Below, one piece after another: positions 29,401-36,510 of a stretch of 48,192 bases of DNA. The DNA is from a virus: positions 1 through 48,192 of the IMG/VR virus record IMGVR_UViG_3300031659_002244. One strand, 5' to 3'. The first letter of the stretch is position 1. Every line of letters starts with the position of its first letter. A model generated the notes under the pieces. The model was not told the origin of the DNA. It searched no databases and saw nothing but the letters and a program-made list of their open reading frames with translations. Made by a program: the position numbers and the translations under genes.

Positions 29401-29667
29401 TCATTTCTCCTCTGTTAAAAAAACTTTAGTGTCTTTTGTTTTATTTGAACTATTTTCTTTTTTGATTGGTGTAGGTGCTTTCTTTACTTCTTTATTGGAA
29501 ATAGTTTTTACGTTTCCATATGCATCAAAATCAAATTCAACCTCTCTATCATTTTCAGGCTCACCATTAGTAGAATTCACGACAGTTAGATTAAAATTAT
29601 ATATATTTCCTTCACACAAAATCTTACCAATACCATTACTGTATTTTGATACCTTTCCAGTTTTCAT
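29401..29667 (-). CDS. Cold-shock-domain-like small protein
   Basis: This 88-residue protein has a GKVSKYSNGIGKI start, then strands and VEFDFDAYGNVKTI. This fits an OB-fold of the cold-shock type (GxVKxxxxxxGFGFI), but the RNP aromatic motifs are weak. The C-terminus is Lys/Thr-rich and disordered. It lies directly beside the 23S rRNA-like element, whose RNA it could in principle bind. Confidence 0.5.
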   Translation of the reverse strand: MKTGKVSKYSNGIGKILCEGNIYNFNLTVVNSTNGEPENDREVEFDFDAYGNVKTISNKEVKKAPTPIKKENSSNKTKDTKVFLTEEK

Positions 29668-29692
29668 AGTATTCCTTTCAAATAAATATTGC

Positions 29693-29766
29693 CACTAACA
29701 AGTCCTTGTCGGGTAAGTTCCGTCCCACACGAATGGCGTAGTTTAAGAATTATCCACCTGTTAGTG
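29693..29766 (+). ncRNA. 23S rRNA domain IV-like element framed by an inverted repeat
   Basis: 29703-29740 matches the universally conserved bacterial 23S rRNA segment around E. coli helix 71 (TCCTTGTCGGGTAAGTTCCG then CACGAATGGCGTA) at 35 of 38 positions by my recollection of the E. coli sequence; the differences are at 29723, 29726 and 29727. CACTAACA (29693-29700) and TGTTAGTG (29759-29766) enclose it as a perfect 8-bp stem. On the + strand a late-promoter-like AATAAATA (29681-29688) precedes the stem by about 5 nt and a T-rich stretch follows it. On the - strand, the direction of the flanking genes, the transcript would be antisense to host 23S rRNA. Which strand is used is unknown. Confidence 0.7.
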
Positions 29767-29777
29767 ACAATAATTAA

Positions 29778-29969
29778 TTATTTATTTTTGTTATTGTGTA
29801 CGTTAAGTGCTAACCAATTCATAATAGGCCAGATTTTACCCAGAATAGGTAACTTCTCAGCATATTCATCTTTCAATGCCATAGTCAGTGCGTTTGCAAT
29901 AACTACAACTGAACAGGCAGTTCCCCACCATACTTGACTTGAACCCCATGCTACCATTAATGTTTCCAT
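29778..29969 (-). CDS. Small membrane protein, possible holin
   Basis: This 63-residue protein has a hydrophobic N-terminal helix (VWWGTACSVVVIANALTMAL), a charged middle (KDEYAEKLP) and a second weak helix, ending NNKNK. Size, helix layout and charged tail would suit a holin. AAGGAG precedes the ATG. The holin call is an inference. Confidence 0.5.
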   Translation of the reverse strand: METLMVAWGSSQVWWGTACSVVVIANALTMALKDEYAEKLPILGKIWPIMNWLALNVHNNKNK

Positions 29970-29992
29970 TTTTACAACTCCTTAATTATAGT

Positions 29993-30070
29993 TTAGTAGT
30001 GATAAACACCAGCAGCTACTGCCCAACCCAATAGAAAAAATACTACTTTACATATATATGATCGACACAT
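29993..30070 (-). CDS. 25-residue membrane peptide
   Basis: A 25-codon frame with a very strong AAGGAGG upstream of its ATG at 30070. It is a single helix (VVFFLLGWAVAAGVYHY) with a short basic, Cys-containing start. It fills the gap between the nucleotidyltransferase-like gene and the possible holin gene. Function unknown. Confidence 0.65.
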   Translation of the reverse strand: MCRSYICKVVFFLLGWAVAAGVYHY

Positions 30071-30074
30071 TATG

Positions 30075-30668
30075 CTAGTCCTCCTTTTTGATTTTTAGTT
30101 TTTTACCTATTTCCTTAAAAACAATTTTAGCAAGTGCTGTATTATTGGTCATAAGACCTTCTTTGAACTTACCAAATTTGTCCTTCACAACGAATTCTCG
30201 CATCTTGGAGCCGGACATTCCAGCTACACCCTCTGCGTCAGGATCACGATTGCCCGCAGAAACAACTAAAAACTCTTTAATGTTATCAAGGTCACTATCA
30301 ACATACTTCGTCATATTTCTTTTAAACTCAGCAACTCTATCACTACCTACAACAAATATAACTTTTTCATAATTATTATTCAATGAATATATAACATCAA
30401 ACGGTGTCCTGATAGTTGTATCTGTATTTATAATGTTTCCGAATACGTCTTTTAAAACTTTCACCTTAGTTTTAAATGATAAAGGATTACTCTTTTTATC
30501 TTCGGTCTTTGAAGGATACACCATTGGTGTACCACCTTCCTTTTTGGCAACTGCTATAACTTTTTCAATAAGTTTAGAGTGACCAAGAGTAGGTGGATTC
30601 ATACGGCCGAACGCAAACACAGCAGTTTTCTGTTTTGCCTCTATTATGAATTTTCTGAAAGTTATCAT
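30075..30668 (-). CDS. HxGH-type nucleotidylyltransferase with capsid-targeting-like N-terminus
   Basis: This 197-residue protein starts MITFRKFIIE (Glu at 10), the shared N-terminal tag of this cluster. It continues TAVFAFGRMNPPTLGHSKLI, the (H/T)xGH motif of cytidylyl/NMN adenylyltransferases. EKVIFVVGSDRVAEF and AGMSGSKMREFV (ISxTxxR-like) complete the fold. It may make NAD or activate another nucleotide. If the tag works as in T4 internal proteins, it is packaged and cut after Glu10. ATGA overlap with the next gene upstream. Confidence 0.8.
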   Translation of the reverse strand: MITFRKFIIEAKQKTAVFAFGRMNPPTLGHSKLIEKVIAVAKKEGGTPMVYPSKTEDKKSNPLSFKTKVKVLKDVFGNIINTDTTIRTPFDVIYSLNNNYEKVIFVVGSDRVAEFKRNMTKYVDSDLDNIKEFLVVSAGNRDPDAEGVAGMSGSKMREFVVKDKFGKFKEGLMTNNTALAKIVFKEIGKKLKIKKED

Positions 30669-31027
30669 TCGACTTTACCAATCCAATCATTAATTTTCTT
30701 AACTACATCCTTTGCGGATTTAATCTTTGACTTGCGTAATTTTTTTGTTTCAAACTTACGACTTGCCTGAGACATTTCCATTGTACCATCACGTTCAATA
30801 CTCAAATTTGCAAATCGGGAATTGAACCATGAAGTACCACCTTTACTTGCTTCTTTATCAACAGAAAACTTAACCAGTATGGATACATTTTCATCACCAC
30901 CAAGAGTCGATATTTCTACATGGACAACTGGTGCTTTGATACCTTTCTCAATTTCTTTCTTCCAAGCTTCCGCATCACTGACATCAAAATATGAAGCTTC
31001 TGTCATCAACTCTTTGTATGATTTCAT
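30665..31027 (-). CDS. Small CTS-type protein, function unknown
   Basis: This 120-residue protein begins MKSYKELMTE followed by Ala, aligning with the tag of its neighbours. The rest is a small alpha/beta domain (VVHVEISTLGGDENVSILVKF; WFNSRFANLSIERDG) and a basic C-terminus (RKFETKKLRKSKIK). No family is recognised. ATGA overlaps on both sides show strict cotranslation. Confidence 0.75.
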   Translation of the reverse strand: MKSYKELMTEASYFDVSDAEAWKKEIEKGIKAPVVHVEISTLGGDENVSILVKFSVDKEASKGGTSWFNSRFANLSIERDGTMEMSQASRKFETKKLRKSKIKSAKDVVKKINDWIGKVE

Positions 31028-31278
31028 TTCTTTATAACCTTTGCTGTCTTGAGGTTTTTACCAGCCATTTTAGAAACTGCAATTGCTGTTGCATCCGTTT
31101 CCTTAGTTACTTCCCATTTTCCACTTTTGTCCGAAACATAATTCCAAACATATTCCTCACCATCAATCTTGGAAACAATTTGTGCTCCACCATGCATTGA
31201 TGAGTGTCTACCTTTAACTAAATCTGCAAACTTAACAGTATCTTTAGCTTCAGTCATTAGTTGTTTGTATGATTTCAC
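31024..31278 (-). CDS. Small CTS-type protein, function unknown
   Basis: This 84-residue protein begins MKSYKQLMTE-AKDTV. The remaining basic domain (HGGAQIVSKIDGEEYVWNYVS) is small and beta-rich. It is the shortest member of the tagged cluster and could be a simple internal head protein like T4 IPI. ATGA overlaps both neighbours. Confidence 0.75.
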   Translation of the reverse strand: MKSYKQLMTEAKDTVKFADLVKGRHSSMHGGAQIVSKIDGEEYVWNYVSDKSGKWEVTKETDATAIAVSKMAGKNLKTAKVIKK

Positions 31279-31805
31279 TTTAGTTTTTTATAGTATGGAT
31301 TAATATTCTTCATCATCCAAGCATTGTCTGCTTGTGAAGTAGAACCTTGTTTTTGATTCCGTTTCATAATCTCTTTAACTTTTTTCACTTCGTCTTCCGT
31401 ACCAAAGAATTTAGCCAACATCATAAAGTTTTCTGTATGAGCATTGTTATCTTCATTCTCTTTATACTTCTTCATCACTGCTTTCTTATCTACCTTATCT
31501 TGATGTTTACCGAAACCTGCTTCATCTATCTCTTCTTCGTCATCTTCTTCATTTTTACTTCTACGACCATCACCACCAGCACACCTTCGTCTTGCACCAT
31601 CTTTCTTAATAAATTCTTTAACTAGACCTTCAGCCTTTTCATCTTCACCCTTCCACTCTTTATCAATCTCATCAAAGAACTTTTTCTTTTCTTCATCAGA
31701 CAACTCAGCAGGGCTAGATACTTTAAACTTAGCAAGTTTCTTATCAAAGAATTTCTTATATTCTGCTTTAGTTCCTTCACTCATTAAACTTTTAAATGTT
31801 TTCAT
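31275..31805 (-). CDS. CTS-type internal-protein-like gene
   Basis: This 176-residue, highly charged protein begins MKTFKSLMSE-GTKAE. It has a Lys/Glu-rich helical region, an RRRCAGGDGRRSK patch, an acidic run (NEEDDEEEIDEAGFG) and a C-terminal part with NPYYKKLK. No enzyme fold is evident. High charge and the N-terminal tag recall T4 internal head proteins. Confidence 0.75.
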   Translation of the reverse strand: MKTFKSLMSEGTKAEYKKFFDKKLAKFKVSSPAELSDEEKKKFFDEIDKEWKGEDEKAEGLVKEFIKKDGARRRCAGGDGRRSKNEEDDEEEIDEAGFGKHQDKVDKKAVMKKYKENEDNNAHTENFMMLAKFFGTEDEVKKVKEIMKRNQKQGSTSQADNAWMMKNINPYYKKLK

Positions 31806-32035
31806 TTCAGTTTTCCTTTATTTTCTAATTCGGTTTCATCCAAATGAAGTTTATTCCAAGCATCTCTACCCTTATACCGTTTACCACCGTGAAACACATT
31901 TTTCATCTGCCAAGACATTGCTTTATGATTCGAGCATTTACATTCAAATTTCCACATTGCATTACATTTTTTACAATACCGTGACCTAGTAGATATCGTT
32001 TCCCTGCCACTGATCTTTCCCATAACCTGCTTCAT
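31802..32035 (-). CDS. Small zinc-binding basic protein
   Basis: This 77-residue protein has RYCKKCNAMWKFECKCSNHKAM, a CxxC plus CxCxxH cluster likely to bind zinc, and a basic, Trp-rich remainder. It lacks the N-terminal tag of its neighbours. Starts at 32035 or 32023 are both possible. It overlaps the upstream gene by about 50 nt. Confidence 0.6.
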   Translation of the reverse strand: MKQVMGKISGRETISTRSRYCKKCNAMWKFECKCSNHKAMSWQMKNVFHGGKRYKGRDAWNKLHLDETELENKGKLK

Positions 32036-32228
32036 CCTCTCTAATTTTTAATAATTCTCTTCCTAATTCTTTTAATTGTTCATCACCATCTAAAGAAGAA
32101 TTAGATTTCTCTCGTTCTTTTACTAGCTCGACAATCTTTGAATCATGCTCAAAATATTGTTCTTTCTCTTCATACTTGGCAATAAATTTGTTTAGAATTC
32201 TTCTAATTTCTTTTAAGTCCTCTAACAT
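31986..32228 (-). CDS. Small coiled-coil protein
   Basis: This 80-residue charged helical protein (LEDLKEIRRILNKFIAKYEEKEQYF) probably forms a coiled coil. No family is recognised. It lies between the ligase-like gene and the zinc-binding gene in the tagged cluster but has no tag itself. Confidence 0.6.
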   Translation of the reverse strand: MLEDLKEIRRILNKFIAKYEEKEQYFEHDSKIVELVKEREKSNSSLDGDEQLKELGRELLKIREDEAGYGKDQWQGNDIY

Positions 32229-32243
32229 AATATACCCTTTCGA

Positions 32244-33461
32244 TTATACTTTAGCATCCCAATTCTTAGCTGTTGTAAATAGATTTTTAGTAAATTCTAA
32301 TCGGTCAACCAATTTAACAATCTGACCATTAGATATTGCTGTGAAACCTTCCTGACCAACTACCTTAAATCCAGAATCAGTTTTCAAGAAAGTTTTCAAT
32401 TGTTTTACTTTATTCAACTGGATAACAATCTGATTTTTGATAATAATCGTCTGTGCCATAAACTCAATAACAGTTTCCCAATCTCTCTTTTCAGATTTCA
32501 ATTGACCTCTTAGTGTTTTTTCTTTAACACTATCAAATGATTTCAAGTTTGATTTCTTTTCCTTAACTAACCAATCAATAAAATTAGAGAAAAACTTTTT
32601 AGAATTTGTAATAACAAAACCCTGTTTGATTTCATTGTTATCATATCGTTCAAGTTCTTTAGCAATACCGTCAGAGTTAGTTTTAATCTTGGTGATTGAA
32701 GATTTAGTTTTTGATGAAATAGTTTTTAGTTTTTTCAAAAGACTATTTAAATTTTTAGTTTCTGATTTACTAAATAATGCACCACCAACATCTGTAAGAT
32801 TAGCGTCATCAAACCAGACATCTTTATGTTGTTTAAATTCACTCTTAGAAACATCAAATGATGCTGACATTTCTGGAAGTGTTTTACCAGTATATCTAGT
32901 ATGAAATGCTATACCTAGTTTTGCATCTTTTATTTCTTTACCCAAATCACTATCAACTGGAACTCCGTATGCAATACTATTTGGTCTGAAAACTATTAGA
33001 GATTCATCATCAATAGATTCCTCTGATTTCTGTTTGTCCGTAAACATCAAGTCGCCTTGAAATACACCATCACCCTTCCAGATTTTAGGAAGTAGTTTCA
33101 ATGCAAGTTTTAGTTTGTTTACTAAATCACCAGAGCCACTATGGAATTTATCAACATCAGCATTTGTAAAATTAACCTTTGGAACTTTTTTTGCAAACAC
33201 TGATTTAGTCCCGACAAAGAACTTTTTAGTCACTGGGTCAATACCAGCAGTAAGTCCTGGCGAACCATCCCATTTAAGTCCAATTTTCAATTTACCACTC
33301 TTGCCACCACTCAACATATCAATCAGAGATTCTAGAAAATTGATTGTGGTTTTAATACCGTCACCGCCATCAATAAGCACCGTCTGGTCAATATGTGAAA
33401 GATGTGCGTTCTTAGCTTCAAATAGATTTTGTTCTTTAATAAATTTCTTAAAAGGTATCAT
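32244..33461 (-). CDS. Ligase-like nucleotidyltransferase with capsid-targeting-like N-terminus
   Basis: This 405-residue protein starts MIPFKKFIKE-QNLFEA. The core has KIGLKWDGSPGLTAG, resembling KxDG motif I (AMP-accepting Lys) of ATP ligases, then FFVGTKSVF and GVFQGDLMF, which could be motifs III and IV. It resembles DUF6267-type proteins of marine T4-like phages. The C-terminal 180 residues are a Lys-rich helical domain. A polynucleotide ligase or capping-type activity is inferred. It overlaps the upstream nucleotidyltransferase gene by ATGA. Confidence 0.65.
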   Translation of the reverse strand: MIPFKKFIKEQNLFEAKNAHLSHIDQTVLIDGGDGIKTTINFLESLIDMLSGGKSGKLKIGLKWDGSPGLTAGIDPVTKKFFVGTKSVFAKKVPKVNFTNADVDKFHSGSGDLVNKLKLALKLLPKIWKGDGVFQGDLMFTDKQKSEESIDDESLIVFRPNSIAYGVPVDSDLGKEIKDAKLGIAFHTRYTGKTLPEMSASFDVSKSEFKQHKDVWFDDANLTDVGGALFSKSETKNLNSLLKKLKTISSKTKSSITKIKTNSDGIAKELERYDNNEIKQGFVITNSKKFFSNFIDWLVKEKKSNLKSFDSVKEKTLRGQLKSEKRDWETVIEFMAQTIIIKNQIVIQLNKVKQLKTFLKTDSGFKVVGQEGFTAISNGQIVKLVDRLEFTKNLFTTAKNWDAKV

Positions 33462-34360
33462 ACAAACTCCTCCATTTCGTCTGGGACAACTAATCCTTTA
33501 GCTTTACTGATGATACCAAGGAATGATTTAATAACTTGACTCTTCTGTGACTTATACAAATATTTTGGATTGTCTAGTACTTTGAAAAGACTCTCAAAGG
33601 ATTCAGTATGACTTATATTGAATGTAGGCCCCAGAATTGCTTTAACAATACCTTCTGGTTGATTTTCAAGAATTTTAGTTTCTATTGTTTGTTTTCTTCC
33701 ATTTGCAAATATCTTACCAGTTTTACCAACTCTTGTCTGTAGTCCACGCATCAACCCACGTTTCATATCAATAAAATTTCTTTTGAATAAAACAGGGACT
33801 TCCTCACCATTTGCATCAAATCCTTTTTCAAGTGTCTCAAAATCCATTGCAGAAGCCATAGATGTTAATAGAATATTTCTATAAATACCTTTCCACTTTG
33901 ACTGCTCTTCGTCTGGACTCCAGAAATTAAACTTTGCAAGATTTAGGTTATCAACAATCATCAAGTCAAGTTGAACCTTTTTATTTTTTTGTTTACCATC
34001 AACATTTGAAATTGGCCATTCAAGTGAGATTACACCCGTTCCCTTATTGGAAACTGTGGTCTTAGAAATCTTCTTTACCTTGTCTGCAATGAAATCAAAT
34101 AGTTCATCAGCAACTTTAATACCATTTGCTCGTAAAACTTTATTTGCATCAATCGCCATATCAATGTCACCAGATGAACCGCCTGGTTTCTTCTTACCAG
34201 TTGAACCAAGTAGACCTGTATCTTTATCTGTAATCTTTAGAACCTTAATAATACCAGTTGAAATAGATTTCAAAGTATCAGCAACATTCTCCTGATTAAT
34301 ACGGTCAACACCTTTGACAGCATTACCGCCTTCTTTTATAAATCGTTTAAATGTTTTCAA
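33458..34360 (-). CDS. Pol-beta-type nucleotidyltransferase with capsid-targeting-like N-terminus (TTG start)
   Basis: This 300-residue protein starts (TTG)KTFKRFIKE-GGNAV. KKKPGGSSGDIDMAID is a GSS...DxD nucleotidyltransferase motif, and KKVQLDLMIVD adds a third carboxylate, as in the pol-beta superfamily. Related marine-phage genes are annotated only as nucleotidyltransferase. The UUG start is certain from the tag alignment; the 14-codon frame at 34357-34401 ends in TGA overlapping it (TTGA), so initiation may depend on coupling. First gene of the tagged cluster after the promoter at 34541-34569. Confidence 0.75.
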   Translation of the reverse strand: MKTFKRFIKEGGNAVKGVDRINQENVADTLKSISTGIIKVLKITDKDTGLLGSTGKKKPGGSSGDIDMAIDANKVLRANGIKVADELFDFIADKVKKISKTTVSNKGTGVISLEWPISNVDGKQKNKKVQLDLMIVDNLNLAKFNFWSPDEEQSKWKGIYRNILLTSMASAMDFETLEKGFDANGEEVPVLFKRNFIDMKRGLMRGLQTRVGKTGKIFANGRKQTIETKILENQPEGIVKAILGPTFNISHTESFESLFKVLDNPKYLYKSQKSQVIKSFLGIISKAKGLVVPDEMEEFV

Positions 34361-34401
34361 TTATTGATGCCTTTAAGAATTGTAAAATCGGAAGATTCCA
34401 T
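34357..34401 (-). CDS. 14-codon leader frame coupled to the TTG start
   Basis: ATG at 34399-34401 opens 14 codons (starting MESSDFTILKG) whose TGA overlaps the UUG start of the next gene. Its own ribosome site is weak. It may let ribosomes reach a poor start codon. The rest of the 34361-34608 gap holds the promoter, an A/T-rich leader and the repeated element at 34580-34599. Confidence 0.35.
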   Translation of the reverse strand: MESSDFTILKGINN

Positions 34402-34540
34402 TGCAACTTTTATTTTATCTGACTAGTACCCTGTTCTATTATTAGCTTCAAAATGAGCTACTGTATTATTATTTTAGGGACTTTATTTAAAAGAGACTGT
34501 GTTACAATGAAATACTTTCCATTTTTTATTTTATACTACT

Positions 34541-34569
34541 ATTATACCATACATTTATCTATATGTCAA
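34541..34569 (-). promoter_or_regulatory. Consensus early promoter (TTGACA-N17-TATAAT)
   Basis: TTGACA (34564-34569), a 17-nt spacer and TATAAT (34541-34546): full sigma-70 consensus, here without TTTTTCC upstream. Its leader of about 170 nt precedes the tagged cluster gene at 33458-34360. Confidence 0.85.
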
Positions 34570-34579
34570 GAGAAATCAT

Positions 34580-34599
34580 TAAGTTGTTGTTTCTAAAGG
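34580..34599. repeat. 20-nt element shared with 18314-18333
   Basis: TAAGTTGTTGTTTCTAAAGG here differs at one base from 18314-18333. Both copies lie between a gene end and a TTGACA promoter on the - strand. Here the partner arm is reduced, so only a weak hairpin with the sequence up to 34610 can form. Confidence 0.7.
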
Positions 34600-34608
34600 G
34601 TTTAAGAC

Positions 34609-36006
34609 TTATGTTATTTCAACACCCGGAGTAGTGATAAACAAAGATTTTCCTTGCCATCCACCTGCAGCTCTCGTTCTACAAGTTATTGGAATATTTA
34701 TATTTTTATCTTCATACCTGAATTTAAGTTTAAATTGTTGAGATTTACCATCATACTCGAACTTTATAGCTTTTAATTTAGAACTATCTTTATTCAATAA
34801 AAGATTTCTTAAATCTTCATTAGTACTAACATCTTTTAAAATAGAACCATTTGTGCTTCCTATTAATAACTTATAAGGACAAGGAGTTGTATTAGGATCA
34901 TCAAACGTATAAAAAGCAATAGTATTTAAAAAATATACTAGGTTATTAGATTTCTTTAAAGAACTACCTAAATTTTTAATAAGTTCATTTCTATAAATAT
35001 GATAAAAATCTTCACCATAAAAATTTAATTTATCCTTTATAAAAGTTTTTGCTATATCAGCAAATCCTCTTTTAGAAGAAGATTCAGATGGTTTTTCTTT
35101 TGTAATATCAAATCTATTTAATGCAGCTACTGATTTTTTTAATTTTTTCGGGACAGTTCCTTCAGCAGTTTTCCATGCGTCATCCATCCAAGAAATACTA
35201 TTTTTGATAAATTTATTATTTCCCAACTTACTAAAAAATGCCCAAATATTTGTATTAAATTTTGGTGTGACATCTTTTCCAGAGGCAATCTTGTTTGAAT
35301 AACCAATGTAACTACCATCTTTTAATTGTACTATTACATCTGAAGGATTTCCTTTACTAATACCATCCGGCTTTCCTCTGGGAGTCCAATATAATTTACT
35401 CCAACTTTTTCCTAAATCTTTTTTTACTTCTTTAGCATTATTAAGACCTATTTCTATATCTCTTTCTGCTGTATCATCTGCATCCAACAACTCTTTTAAA
35501 TGTTCATAAGTTACTTCGTCACCCTCACCTCTATAAACACCCGTTCCACCAGTTAAACCACCGACTTCTTTCATCCATTCAAAAGCAGTTGATTTGGTAG
35601 GATTTTTTAAAAAGTACAAAGACAAAAACTCATTTACATCAGAAGAAGCTGTGGAATTTTTTCTTGATTGTTGACCGTAATGTGATTTTACTGTAGACTT
35701 AGTAGTTTTAATAAAGTATTTCGTTGAAACCTTTTTATCACTAACCAAAAGAACTATTTGAAAAATATATTTTCCACCAAAATCAATAGCAAGTTTTCCC
35801 TTTCCAGAATCAACATTCTGAAACATTATCTCATCATATTCATCAACACCATCAATATGTGTATTATCAAGAAATTCTTCCGTTGATTTTATCACATTAT
35901 CATCTAAAGTATAATAAGGATTAAATTCATTTTTTTGTTTATAATCAGGAGAAATAGTCAATTCACTCAATAATTCTTCTGCTATAAATTTCTTAAAAGT
36001 TTTCAT
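34609..36006 (-). CDS. Large CTS-type protein, possible PD-(D/E)XK nuclease
   Basis: This 465-residue protein starts MKTFKKFIAE-ELLSEL, the best match of the cluster to the T4 internal-protein tag (MKTYQEFIAE). Residues about 200-235 contain WTPRGKPDGISKGNPSDVI, VQLKDGSYIGYSNKI, a pattern like D...(E/Q)xK-type nuclease cores (SDVIV, then strand, then GYSNK). It ends with TCRTRAAGGWQGKSLFITTPG. The nuclease call is weak. It would be a large protein delivered with DNA if the tag is functional. Confidence 0.6.
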   Translation of the reverse strand: MKTFKKFIAEELLSELTISPDYKQKNEFNPYYTLDDNVIKSTEEFLDNTHIDGVDEYDEIMFQNVDSGKGKLAIDFGGKYIFQIVLLVSDKKVSTKYFIKTTKSTVKSHYGQQSRKNSTASSDVNEFLSLYFLKNPTKSTAFEWMKEVGGLTGGTGVYRGEGDEVTYEHLKELLDADDTAERDIEIGLNNAKEVKKDLGKSWSKLYWTPRGKPDGISKGNPSDVIVQLKDGSYIGYSNKIASGKDVTPKFNTNIWAFFSKLGNNKFIKNSISWMDDAWKTAEGTVPKKLKKSVAALNRFDITKEKPSESSSKRGFADIAKTFIKDKLNFYGEDFYHIYRNELIKNLGSSLKKSNNLVYFLNTIAFYTFDDPNTTPCPYKLLIGSTNGSILKDVSTNEDLRNLLLNKDSSKLKAIKFEYDGKSQQFKLKFRYEDKNINIPITCRTRAAGGWQGKSLFITTPGVEIT

Positions 36007-36013
36007 AGTTTCT

Positions 36014-36202
36014 CTATAGGTTAGCTATTTTACAAAGTGGGCATTCGTCCACATTCAATGATCTGAATGGGCATATTTTATAATGGTCTATATTGGTGGC
36101 CATCTTGATACGCAAGATAGAATTTTCTCCTACATCTTTATTTTGTTTGATTGCCTTTTCTGCTACATCAGCAAACATTTGTTTAATATTTTTGTTTTCC
36201 AT
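36014..36202 (-). CDS. Small Cys-containing protein
   Basis: This 62-residue protein ends with CPFRSLNVDECPLCKIANL, three Cys suited to metal binding. The ATG at 36202 (AAGGTG upstream) is chosen over the one at 36214, because the latter lies at or before the predicted transcription start of the promoter at 36221-36251. Function unknown. Confidence 0.65.
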   Translation of the reverse strand: MENKNIKQMFADVAEKAIKQNKDVGENSILRIKMATNIDHYKICPFRSLNVDECPLCKIANL

Positions 36203-36220
36203 ATCACCTTCCATACACTA

Positions 36221-36251
36221 TATTTATAATACTTTTTCGGTAAACTGTCAA
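36221..36251 (-). promoter_or_regulatory. Overlapping early and late promoter
   Basis: TTGACA (36246-36251), a 17-nt spacer, then TATAAATA (36221-36228), whose first six bases serve as a near-consensus -10 (TATAAA). The same start could be used by host-type and late-modified polymerase. The -35 box overlaps the stop codon of the upstream gene. Confidence 0.65.
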
Positions 36252-36472
36252 TTATAATTCTGTTTTATCAGAAATTCTGGTAGTTTCCACTCTACTTTAT
36301 CTTTATCTACACTATAATGACCCAACGAACCACAGAAATTACAATATTCTACTCCAACGTCATAATCCAGTGTTGTTGTATTGGCACGATGTTCACATAA
36401 CTTTTTCATTATTACAGGTTCTTTTTCCTTATCACGGTTAAACCAGCCTTCTGAAATAGTTAGGTCTTGCAT
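36248..36472 (-). CDS. Small zinc-type protein
   Basis: This 74-residue protein has LCEHRANTTTLDYDVGVEYCNFCGSLGHY, a C..H...CxxC...H arrangement that may bind zinc. AAGGGAG precedes its ATG and a TATAAATA lies 27 nt upstream, so it is likely a late gene within the replication region. Family unknown. Confidence 0.65.
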   Translation of the reverse strand: MQDLTISEGWFNRDKEKEPVIMKKLCEHRANTTTLDYDVGVEYCNFCGSLGHYSVDKDKVEWKLPEFLIKQNYN

Positions 36473-36498
36473 AGATTCTCCCTTTTGAAGTATATCAT

Positions 36499-36506
36499 TA
36501 TTTATA
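36499..36506 (-). promoter_or_regulatory. Late promoter TATAAATA
   Basis: Exact TATAAATA on the - strand, leading into the 36248-36472 gene. It lies in the gap after the gp41 stop codon (36511). Confidence 0.65.
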
Positions 36507-36510
36507 AGAT

